Of a DNA stretch of 15,869 nt, positions 1-6,095 are shown piece after piece. Numbering within the stretch: position 1 is the stretch's first letter; each line of letters begins with the position of its first letter. The stretch comes from CAZRIE01 sp964600075. Lineage in GTDB: Bacteria; Bacteroidota; Bacteroidia; Flavobacteriales; Flavobacteriaceae. A program made the position numbers and the translations under genes. The notes below the pieces were generated by a model. That model ran no database searches. It saw only the letters and a program-made list of their open reading frames with translations, and was not told the origin of the DNA. The stretch is taken from contig CAZRIE010000097.1 in NCBI GenBank assembly GCA_964600075.1, positions 1 to 15,869 on the forward strand. The letters run 5' to 3'.

Positions 1-17
1 ATCATAATCACACCAAT

Positions 18-53
18 AAAGGGGATACACTTCATCAATGTATCCCTTTTTTT
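18..53 (+). terminator. Rho-independent terminator of an upstream gene
   Basis: An 8-bp perfect stem (GGGATACA at 22-29, TGTATCCC at 39-46) with a 9-nt loop is extended by A/T pairs and followed by seven T residues. This is the standard intrinsic terminator layout on the plus strand. It must serve a gene that lies before the window. Confidence 0.8.
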
Positions 54-72
54 ATGGTTAATCCTGTTTGGT

Positions 73-112
73 TTTGTAATGTACAAACGGGCCGTAACAG
101 TTCTGAACTGTT
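73..112. promoter_or_regulatory. Two small dyads upstream of the secreted-protein pseudogene
   Basis: Two perfect inverted repeats lie close together. TTTGTA (73-78) and TACAAA (82-87) are separated by 3 nt, and AACAGTT (96-102) and AACTGTT (106-112) are also separated by 3 nt. They sit 76-115 bases before the ATG of the pseudogene at 188. They could be operator half-sites or small hairpins in a leader. No clear TAnnTTTG promoter box was found with them, so the role is open. Confidence 0.3.
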
Positions 113-187
113 AAAAGATCGAAATATTTACAGTTGCTTCATATCAATCATAATCAATTCAATCAAAATCATTAATTCAAAACAATC

Positions 188-490
188 ATGAGAAAACAAC
201 GTTTAGTCTTGGTAGCTGCAATGCTACTTTCTTCAGCAAGCATCTTTGCGAACAATGTAACCGACAACGATCCAACAAACAGCCTGTCTGCCTAAATTTG
301 AGAAATATTGAGCGACAATGCCTTTACCGATGAAAATACGGATCTGCGCGCGCATGTCAGGTTTACCTTGAACAACGAAAGCGATAAATTCGAATCCTTC
401 GTCAAGAGCAGCTTAAATTATCGAACAGTGTAAGCGAACGATTTCGAAGTAGGCCAGTTGTTTGCCGTTTCGGTCCGTCTGACAAGTTAA
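188..490 (+). pseudogene. Small secreted protein gene broken by three in-frame stops
   Basis: The gene starts at ATG 188 with a good signal peptide (basic MRKQR, hydrophobic core, Ala-rich end near residue 21), then meets TAA at 293. The same frame continues with protein-like sequence past TGA (299) and TAA (431) to TAA at 488, 100 codons in all. The remainder includes FTDENTDLRAHVRFTLNNE and FEVGQLFAVSVRLTS, which I recognise from small secreted flavobacterial proteins of about 110 residues. From memory of that family, about 10 residues appear to be missing in frame after LNNE (residue 64). Both TAA codons are one C-to-T change from CAA. The only intact product would be a 35-residue secreted peptide. 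Function of the family is unknown to me. Confidence 0.7.
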
Positions 491-704
491 ACGCTTATTG
501 AAGAAACTGGAACGGAATTCAGATGTCGTTCCTGAAATAATTGGTAGGCGTCTTGATTTTTTTGCCCCACAGTTCTTTTAATCGGCCGTTTAAGATAACG
601 AAATGGATATGAAAGCCATGGTTACGTAAAACGTTCGTTTTTCGATACTGAAATTATAATGGGTAAATACAAATCGTAAATTGCTTAATAAGTATGTACC
701 GTCA
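491..704. other. Intergenic debris with no assignable gene
   Basis: No intact gene is visible in these 214 bases. On the minus strand one frame gives a protein-like stretch (about 647 down to 519, including HGFHIHFVILNGRLKELWGK) broken by TGA and TAA. On the plus strand another frame gives about 30 plausible residues (RLLKKLERNSDVVPEIIGRR and onward) before TAA. Neither matches a family I recognise. Lying between two pseudogenes, it is most simply read as further decayed coding DNA. Confidence 0.4.
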
Positions 705-1470
705 TCAATTTCTGAATTTACTGGGTGACACACCATACTTGTTCTTGAACAATTTAGAAAAATAACTGTGGCTGGATATTCCAATCTGATGGGAGATTTC
801 GGACACATTCAGTTCCGTTGTGCCGAACAAATGCTTGGCATGGCCCATTCGAAGATTCGAAATATAGTGCCCTACCGATTCCCCATAGAGGTATTTTATG
901 CCCACTTGAAGTTTTTTAGGACTTATTCCAAAGTGCCTGCTTAATTTAAGAATTGTCATTCTTGTATCGAAGTTGTCGATTACATAAACTCCCAAAGAAG
1001 TTATTTTAGATAGTTCAGAATTGCTTAGGGTAGATTGGAGGGTGAATTTCAGTAATGTCCTTATTATATGCTTTAATCTGTGATGACAACATATTAAGAA
1101 TGGCACCCTCCGTAAGAAGCCCTCCTACCAAGTCTACACCATTGTTCTCACATACTATAGAAGTGTACTTTTCCGTTTCGGTATCAATACTTCCAAGACG
1201 CCTATAGGGATGGTGTTTGGCGATTTTTTCGAATATCTTTCCAACTTTTGTATATATTTTTTTTGCATTCCGTATATCCAGACTTCCCAATAAATCTAAG
1301 TCCACTGTGATTGTGGCTATTTTGAATTCCACATTTGTAGGAAAGATAATTTGCCCGGAAGATTCTGGACTGTCTATGACAATCATGGTCTGGTTCTGCA
1401 GAACCTTGGTGAATTCTTCTTGATTACCGAACCGATGAAGAAAACAACCTTTTACAGTATAGCAAAAATA
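705..1470 (-). pseudogene. AraC-family transcriptional regulator, frameshifted and 5'-truncated
   Basis: Two minus-strand frames together make one AraC-type protein. The upstream frame (1470 down to 1015) gives the N-terminal sensor part, including YRRLGSIDTETEKY and GGLLTEGAILNMLSSQIKAY. The downstream frame (ending at TGA 705-707) gives the C-terminal double helix-turn-helix: first helix region around LSRHFGISPKKLQ, then LRMGHAKHLF, second around VSEISHQIGISSHSYFSKLF, ending YGVSPSKFR. The frames must join between 1017 and 1106, probably near 1030-1050, so a single-base indel is likely. There is no start codon for the N-terminal part: the frame runs back to an in-frame TAG at 1471-1473, seven bases from the folA stop. 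The gene has therefore lost its start as well. DNA binding by the C-terminal piece alone cannot be excluded, but pseudogene is the best call. Confidence 0.75.
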
Positions 1471-1477
1471 CTAGTGA

Positions 1478-1975
1478 CTATCTTTTTACATAGGTCAAAT
1501 ACGTAAAAGCATACGCATGCCTATCATCTTTTGAATGGTATTCTTCTTCGACCAGTTCCCAAGTCGATTCATCGATTTCCGGAAAAAACGTATCCGCACC
1601 CGCAAAGGTTTCGTGAATTCGGGTCAGTTCGATTTTGTTAGAGGATTTTTCACCCTGTTTGTAGATTTCGCCTCCTCCGATAATAAAAGAAAGCTGATCA
1701 TCTCTTACCATTTCAATCGCTTCCTTTAAAGAATATACTACTATGCAGCCTGCAAAATCCGTGGTATAAGTTGCATCACGAGTTACGATGACATGCTTCC
1801 GATTGGGTAAGGGTTTGTCGAAGCCATCGAAAGTTTTTCGGCCCATAATAATCGTATGACCCGAGGTTAGTTTTTTAAAACGCTTGAAATCGTCGGGCAA
1901 ATGCCAGGGCAGGTCGCCGTCTTTGGCAATAGCATTGTTTTCACCAGCAGCGGCTATCATGCAAATGGTATTCAT
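1478..1975 (-). CDS. folA: Dihydrofolate reductase
   Basis: This cytosolic enzyme reduces 7,8-dihydrofolate to tetrahydrofolate with NADPH and so feeds thymidylate, purine and methionine synthesis. At 165 residues it has the usual bacterial length. Visible motifs are the N-terminal strand MNTICMIAAAGENNAIAKDG, then DLPWHLPDDFKRFK with Asp29 at the place of the catalytic Asp27 of the E. coli enzyme, TIIMGRKTF (41-49) at the NADPH site, and FIIGGGEIYKQ (97-107), the glycine-rich cofactor loop. The start ATG overlaps the stop of the upstream 2TM gene by four bases (ATGA), which suggests translational coupling. Thymidylate synthase, which makes its substrate, is encoded about 5 kb away at 7331-8155. 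Confidence 0.96.
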   Translation of the reverse strand: MNTICMIAAAGENNAIAKDGDLPWHLPDDFKRFKKLTSGHTIIMGRKTFDGFDKPLPNRKHVIVTRDATYTTDFAGCIVVYSLKEAIEMVRDDQLSFIIGGGEIYKQGEKSSNKIELTRIHETFAGADTFFPEIDESTWELVEEEYHSKDDRHAYAFTYLTYVKR

Positions 1976-2361
1976 AGCTCTTTTTTTTTATTGATTCTCG
2001 ATATCGGAAAGTCGGTCTCGATTTCCTTTTGCAGTTCAGCGATACGCTTTTTCTGTTTGGCGACCAGTTTTTCACGTTGGCTGCGTTCCCAGTCTTGCCC
2101 CATGAATTTTTTGGTTACAAATACATTGAAGGCATGAATGACAAACAAAAAAGCCCAAAACGTTATCGCCCAGATAAACCAATCGTAGGTATTCCAAAGG
2201 TTCAGTATTTTGTTCGCAAAAATAAGAAACACGCTTCCAATCAAGAAAATCACAAGATGAACGTACAACCGTTTCTTTTGTTTGATACGAGCATGGGCGT
2301 TTTCCAGCAATTCGTGCTGTTCTAAATCTACTTCGGACTTCTTTTTGTTTTTGAAAAACAT
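1972..2361 (-). CDS. 2TM domain membrane protein
   Basis: A 129-residue protein with two hydrophobic segments, about residues 35-53 (around LVIFLIGSVFLIF) and 63-86 (around WFIWAITFWAFLFVIHAF). They are flanked by a basic N-terminal part and a charged, probably coiled C-terminal tail (REKLVAKQKKRIAELQKEIE). This is the pattern of the 2TM domain, common in Bacteroidota and often a stand-alone inner-membrane protein of unknown role. I chose the ATG at 2361 (MFFKNKKK). The frame stays open upstream to 2538, but that extension would run into the divergent gene at 2431, and a promoter box lies between. The stop overlaps the folA start, so the two genes form an operon. Confidence 0.85.
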   Translation of the reverse strand: MFFKNKKKSEVDLEQHELLENAHARIKQKKRLYVHLVIFLIGSVFLIFANKILNLWNTYDWFIWAITFWAFLFVIHAFNVFVTKKFMGQDWERSQREKLVAKQKKRIAELQKEIETDFPISRINKKKEL

Positions 2362-2378
2362 GTGAATGGCTATCTTTG
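2350..2378 (+). promoter_or_regulatory. Promoter for the class V aminotransferase gene
   Basis: TTTG at 2350-2353 and TATCTTTG at 2371-2378, 17 nt apart, match the Bacteroidota pattern TTTG / TAnnTTTG. The box is about 50 bases before the ATG at 2431. The -33 part lies inside the first codons of the divergent 2TM gene. Confidence 0.6.
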
Positions 2379-2393
2379 AATTGGTCTTTACAA

Positions 2394-2401
2394 CAAAGAT
2401 A
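2394..2401 (-). promoter_or_regulatory. Minus-strand -7 box for the 2TM-folA operon
   Basis: CAAAGATA on the plus strand reads TATCTTTG on the minus strand, a perfect TAnnTTTG box 32 bases before the 2TM start at 2361. It is an exact inverted copy of the plus-strand box at 2371-2378, so the two polymerases would face each other. A matching -33 element at normal spacing was not seen; TTTG occurs only 9 nt upstream. Confidence 0.5.
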
Positions 2402-2430
2402 CAGCAATTGCAAAACACCGATTCTATTCC

Positions 2431-3519
2431 ATGAAAAATACCCGAAAACATTTTCCCGTTCTGAGCCAATATGTTTATGCGAATACGGCCTCTGCAGGTC
2501 TGCTCAACGATAGGCTTATGGAATGGCGCCAAGAACATGATCTCGATTATCTTGTCGGGGGCAGCATTATGAAGAACAAGGCGAGGTTTGGGCTGATTCC
2601 TGAAGTTCGCAAAACGGTCGCGAATTTCTTCGGTGCCAAACCTGAAAACACGGCCTTGGTGCCTAATTTTTCATTAGGGCTGAATATGCTACTTGAAGGA
2701 TTGGACGAGCAGCATCGGGTGCTTTTGTTAGAGAGCGACTACCCCTCGGTCAATTGGCCTATTGAATACCGTGGCTTTCAAGTTTTTTATGCGCGAATCG
2801 ATGAAAATCTAGAAAAGAACATTCTCGAAAAAGTACGTACTGAAAATATTTCGGTTTTAGCATTGAGCCTCATACAATGGGTCAGCGGAATTAAAATTGA
2901 TATGGATTTTCTAAAAACCTTAAAAAAAGAATTTCCCGCCCTGGTCATAATTGCAGATGGCACACAGTTTTGTGGCACTTCTGATTTCAATTTTGAAGAT
3001 TCTGCCATAGACGTACTAGGTGCAAGCGCCTATAAATGGCTGTTGTCAGGTTATGGTAATGGTTTTATGCTTTTCAAGGATGGTATAAAGGATCGTTTTT
3101 CGATACGTACAATGGGTTTTAATTCTGCTAATACCGATTTAGAAGGAAAGGAGGATGTGAATTTTGCACAACACTTTGAACCTGGTCACCTCGACACCTT
3201 TAACTTCGGAAGCCTTAAATTTTCGTTGGAGTATCTAGATGATTTAGGAAAGAAAAATATCGAATTGAACCTTAAGAAATTATCTGACAAAGCAAAAGAA
3301 GAATTTTCAAAACTCGGACTTTTAAGTGCCGAAGTGTTAAGCAGAAAAATGCACAGTACCATCTTCAATATCAAAGGTGATGATGTGATTTTTAAAAGAT
3401 TGAGTGAGGAAAATATTATATGTTCGCAACGAGGCGACGGAATTCGGCTTAGTTTTCATTTTTATAATACCGAAAAAGATATTGATGCAATTATAAATGC
3501 ATTAAAAACTGTGGAATAG
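2431..3519 (+). CDS. Class V aminotransferase-fold PLP enzyme (cysteine desulfurase-like)
   Basis: A 362-residue fold-type I PLP enzyme of the aminotransferase class V / NifS-like superfamily. Seen in order: YANTASAGLL (16-25) near the substrate site, ALVPNFSLGLNML (75-87) in the cofactor phosphate region, IIADGTQF (173-180) with Asp176 for the pyridine nitrogen, and ASAYKWLLSGYGNGFML (198-214) with Lys202 as the Schiff-base lysine. The C-terminal domain ends ICSQRGDGIRLSFHFYN, which fits the fold but lacks the RxGHHC-type cysteine loop of SufS. A standard cysteine desulfurase role is therefore doubtful, and a lyase or transaminase is equally possible. The ergothioneine genes egtB and egtD lie 2.6-3.7 kb away, and that pathway ends with a PLP C-S lyase (EgtE), so this is a candidate by context only. 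It has its own promoter and is divergent from 2TM-folA. Confidence 0.85.
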   Translation: MKNTRKHFPVLSQYVYANTASAGLLNDRLMEWRQEHDLDYLVGGSIMKNKARFGLIPEVRKTVANFFGAKPENTALVPNFSLGLNMLLEGLDEQHRVLLLESDYPSVNWPIEYRGFQVFYARIDENLEKNILEKVRTENISVLALSLIQWVSGIKIDMDFLKTLKKEFPALVIIADGTQFCGTSDFNFEDSAIDVLGASAYKWLLSGYGNGFMLFKDGIKDRFSIRTMGFNSANTDLEGKEDVNFAQHFEPGHLDTFNFGSLKFSLEYLDDLGKKNIELNLKKLSDKAKEEFSKLGLLSAEVLSRKMHSTIFNIKGDDVIFKRLSEENIICSQRGDGIRLSFHFYNTEKDIDAIINALKTVE

Positions 3520-3612
3520 TACCTGCATATTCAAAAAATAGAACCTGTCTTTTTAGCAGACACTTATAATAAATCTTAATATTTTATGAAATTGATAAAA
3601 ATGTGTTAATCG

Positions 3613-3645
3613 TTGGATATGAGCAATTTAATATTCTATTTTTGC
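3613..3645 (+). promoter_or_regulatory. Promoter for the CBM48 protein gene
   Basis: TTG (3613-3615) and TATTTTTG (3637-3644) are separated by 21 nt, a close match to the Bacteroidota -33/-7 pattern. The box ends 45 bases before the ATG at 3690, and the leader is AT-rich, typical of strongly expressed flavobacterial genes. Confidence 0.65.
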
Positions 3646-3689
3646 ACAAAATTTTAAAACAAACAATTTAATTTAAAATAATTTTTATT

Positions 3690-3989
3690 ATGGCAATTTC
3701 AAAACAGTATTTAAAGACTAAGCCGGTATGTAAAGTAACTTTTACTGTACCTGCAGAAGAAGCAAAAAAAGTAGCTGTTGTTGGCGATTTCAATAATTGG
3801 AAATCGAACAAAGCGAGCGCATTGAAAAAATTGAAAAACGGAAGCTTTAAAGGAACTTTTGAACTTCCTAAAGAGACTTCTTATGAATTCAAGTACATCA
3901 TCGATGGCGATTATGTAAACGAAGCAGAAGCTGACGGTTACAAGTGGAATGACTATGCCGGCGCAGAAAACGCCGTTTTGGAAGTTTAG
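3690..3989 (+). CDS. Stand-alone CBM48 / isoamylase N-terminal (early-set) domain protein
   Basis: A 99-residue protein made of a single immunoglobulin-like early-set domain. The motifs VAVVGDFNNWKSN (about 28-40) and YEFKYIIDGDY (about 65-75) are typical of the carbohydrate-binding module 48 / AMPK-beta glycogen-binding group found at the start of branching and debranching enzymes. There is no signal peptide, so it should be cytosolic. Binding to glycogen or another alpha-glucan is the family expectation, but no catalytic domain is attached and no glycogen gene is nearby. It has its own promoter and a strong bidirectional terminator, so it is a single-gene unit. The true ligand is unknown. 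Confidence 0.88.
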   Translation: MAISKQYLKTKPVCKVTFTVPAEEAKKVAVVGDFNNWKSNKASALKKLKNGSFKGTFELPKETSYEFKYIIDGDYVNEAEADGYKWNDYAGAENAVLEV

Positions 3990-4007
3990 TCTTAAACGGA
4001 AAAAATG

Positions 4008-4042
4008 AAAAGCCGGAACGTTCTGAACGTTCCGGCTTTTTT
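4008..4042. terminator. Bidirectional terminator between convergent genes
   Basis: A perfect 16-bp inverted repeat (4008-4023 with 4025-4040) around one central base has a GC-rich core (GCCGGAACG) and is flanked by A residues on the left and T residues on the right. It can end both the plus-strand CBM48 gene (stop 3989) and the minus-strand DUF427 gene (stop 4052). Confidence 0.9.
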
Positions 4043-4051
4043 GTTTTAAGT

Positions 4052-4333
4052 TTACTTCTCCACCGTCACGCCCTTCCAAAAAGCGACATGACCTTTTATG
4101 CCTTTGGCAAGCGCACTAACCTCGGGGTAATACCAAGCGGCGTCTGCGTTTTTTTGGCCGTCGACCTCTAAAGTGTAGTATGAAGCTAGACCCTTCCATG
4201 GGCATGAGGTATGCGTGGTACTACTTTTAAAATATTCTTTTTTTATGCTGTCCGCAGGAAAATAGTGGTTGTTTTCGATTACTACGGTATCATCGCTTTC
4301 GGCGATTACGGTATTATTCCAGATTGCTTTCAT
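4052..4333 (-). CDS. DUF427 domain protein
   Basis: A 93-residue single-domain protein. The family pattern is clear: MKAIWNNTVIAES at the start, THTSCPWKGLASYYTL (about 40-55), AAWYYPEVSALAKGI (about 65-79) and GHVAFWKGV at the end. DUF427 proteins are small, mostly beta, and have no settled biochemical function. No signal peptide or membrane segment is seen. It begins 15 bases after the methyltransferase stop and so is the last gene of the egtB-egtD-methyltransferase transcript. Whether it acts in the thiol pathway is not known. Confidence 0.9.
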   Translation of the reverse strand: MKAIWNNTVIAESDDTVVIENNHYFPADSIKKEYFKSSTTHTSCPWKGLASYYTLEVDGQKNADAAWYYPEVSALAKGIKGHVAFWKGVTVEK

Positions 4334-4348
4334 ATTTTTAATTTTGGG

Positions 4349-5083
4349 TTAATGCTTTTTTATGTTTTCGTATACCGAGTAGAATATATTTGCTTCAATA
4401 AGGTGGTTTTTACCACTTGATATGGTACGAAATATATCGAGAACTTTTTTAAATACAACTTCCGATTTCCATTTCTTCTCCAGGGTTTCATAAACTACTT
4501 TTTCTGATAATACCAAATGGGCCAAATCAGATGCAGATACGCTCAGGTTCACTTTATTCTTTTCTACTTTTAGGGTTCTTAAATTCATTTTATCTAATCC
4601 TGAAAAATTAACTTCATGATTGTAGTGCGCTATAGAACTTGTACAGTTCAGTAAGTCGAGTTTTTCTAAAGAATCTTTCATTACTACTTCAAAATCATAA
4701 ATAATTATTTTCGAACCTGGTTTGCCAATTCGAACGACTGCGTCACACAATCTTTGAGATTTCGCATAGAATAAAGACCCGGTAAAACCAATGAGGTCAA
4801 AAGAATTCTTCCCCAGGGCTAATTCTTTCAAAAAGCCTTTGAGATATTTTATTTTAGGGTTTTGAACGGCCTTGTCGAGCATTTCTTTGCGAGGGTCTAT
4901 TCCAAGTACAGTATTGCAATATTCTGTCATGGCAACCGTAGATCGACCCGTGCCACAACCTACATCTAAACCATAATTGAATGGTAGATATTCTATAATC
5001 GCTTTGGAAAGAATGGGTGCATGAAGTGATGGCCTAAAGGCGGCATAATGTTCAGCAGTTATAGCGTTATACGTCTTAGACAA
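4349..5083 (-). CDS. Class I SAM-dependent methyltransferase coupled to egtD
   Basis: A 244-residue Rossmann-fold methyltransferase. SAM motif I is GLDVGCGTGRST (38-49), followed by an acidic residue ending the next strand (VLGIDPRKEMLDKA), and FDLIGFTGSLFYAKS for the motif IV region. The N-terminus YNAITAEHYAAFRPSLH is typical of a methyltransferase-11-type subgroup. The C-terminal half lacks a domain I can name. Its start lies 8 bases inside the end of egtD, in another frame, so translation is probably coupled. The natural guess is a small-molecule methyltransferase working with the EgtB/EgtD pathway, but its substrate cannot be read from the sequence. EgtD itself is a separate, complete gene, so this is not a split copy. 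Confidence 0.85.
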   Translation of the reverse strand: MSKTYNAITAEHYAAFRPSLHAPILSKAIIEYLPFNYGLDVGCGTGRSTVAMTEYCNTVLGIDPRKEMLDKAVQNPKIKYLKGFLKELALGKNSFDLIGFTGSLFYAKSQRLCDAVVRIGKPGSKIIIYDFEVVMKDSLEKLDLLNCTSSIAHYNHEVNFSGLDKMNLRTLKVEKNKVNLSVSASDLAHLVLSEKVVYETLEKKWKSEVVFKKVLDIFRTISSGKNHLIEANIFYSVYENIKKH

Positions 5084-6056
5084 ACATTTGTTTTTTGAAA
5101 ATGTAGTTCTTGTACTGGTTTTTAGAATCCGAGAAATGCGCTACAATGTTCAATCCTGATTTTGCAGCCAACCACCTGATAGTTCTATCATCATATTTTT
5201 GAGAAATTTCGGTGTGAATAGTTTCCCACTGGTCGAAGTCTATTTTTAGCCCTAGTTGTTCGATAATTACGGATTGGTCTTCCTGCGAAACCAAATGACT
5301 TTTGGCGGTACCGGATTCTGGGTCATACACTTCCCAGTGAAGGAATTTGTCAAGATTAAAATCCCCTCCTAACTCAGAATTGATTCTGGTCAAAATATTT
5401 TTATTGAAAGCTGCTGTGATTCCAGCTGGATCATTATACGCATCTAAAATGGTCTGTGGATTTTTCTTCATATCGAAGCCGACAAAAAACAAATCGTCTT
5501 TTTCCATCAAATTTTGAACACTTTTTAAAAATTCTATGGCCTGCGGATGCAATAAATTACCGATGTTCGAACCCAGAAAAAGAATCACTTTCTTGGTGCC
5601 ATTTTCGGCATTTATTTTTTTTAAGGCTTCGAAATAGGTGCCTTGTTCGGTTTCAACAGTAACCTTCGGTAATTCTTCGCGTAGCGATGCTTCCAATCCG
5701 TCGAGTACGTTTTGACTGATATCTATAGGCTGGTATTTAAAACTAAAACCGTTTTCAGAAAAATGTTTCAGAAGAATTTTAGTCTTCTTACCATCGCCAG
5801 CGCCCAATTCGATAAGCTTGAAATTTTTATTTCCTGCGGTAAACAAAGCTCCGATTTCTGCTTTATTTTGCGAAAGAATATCAAACTCACAATCCGTGAG
5901 ATAATATTCGGGCATGTGCATAATATCTTGAAAAAGCTGGTCTCCCTTTTTATCGTAAAAGTATTTTGAGGATAGGTGTTTGGGGAAATCCGTGAGGCCC
6001 TGATGCACATCTTTCTCAAATTGGGTCTCTAAAACTAAGGTAATCGATTCTTGCAT
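5076..6056 (-). CDS. egtD: L-histidine N-alpha-methyltransferase
   Basis: EgtD transfers three methyl groups from SAM to the alpha-amino group of histidine, giving hercynine, the first step of ergothioneine synthesis. At 326 residues it has the family length. Visible marks are YFYDKKGDQLFQDI and MPEYYLTDCEFDIL (32-61), the N-terminal histidine-binding signature; LIELGAGDGKKTKILL (81-96), SAM motif I; QPIDIS (109-114); and FLGSNIGNLL (160-169), the conserved loop at the active site. The C-terminal part (around FLHWEVYDPESGTAKSHLVS) belongs to the substrate-binding insertion. It begins 39 bases after the egtB stop and overlaps the next methyltransferase by 8 bases, so one operon is likely. Confidence 0.95.
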   Translation of the reverse strand: MQESITLVLETQFEKDVHQGLTDFPKHLSSKYFYDKKGDQLFQDIMHMPEYYLTDCEFDILSQNKAEIGALFTAGNKNFKLIELGAGDGKKTKILLKHFSENGFSFKYQPIDISQNVLDGLEASLREELPKVTVETEQGTYFEALKKINAENGTKKVILFLGSNIGNLLHPQAIEFLKSVQNLMEKDDLFFVGFDMKKNPQTILDAYNDPAGITAAFNKNILTRINSELGGDFNLDKFLHWEVYDPESGTAKSHLVSQEDQSVIIEQLGLKIDFDQWETIHTEISQKYDDRTIRWLAAKSGLNIVAHFSDSKNQYKNYIFKKQMFV

Positions 6057-6095
6057 AAAACTATAGTCGAATTGAATTGAAAAAACATACAGTGG

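Noticed and set aside
590..808. Minus-strand frame of 72 codons overlapping the AraC 3' end
   Set aside because: It overlaps the well-supported AraC helix-turn-helix frame in another register, and its composition is not convincing.
2362..2538. N-terminal extension of the 2TM protein to an upstream ATG
   Set aside because: It would overlap the divergent PLP gene by over 100 bases, crosses both promoter boxes, and the extra residues are not protein-like.
3542..3562. Hairpin TGTCT/AGACA after the PLP enzyme gene as a terminator
   Set aside because: The stem has only 5 bp and no T run follows it, so it is too weak to call.
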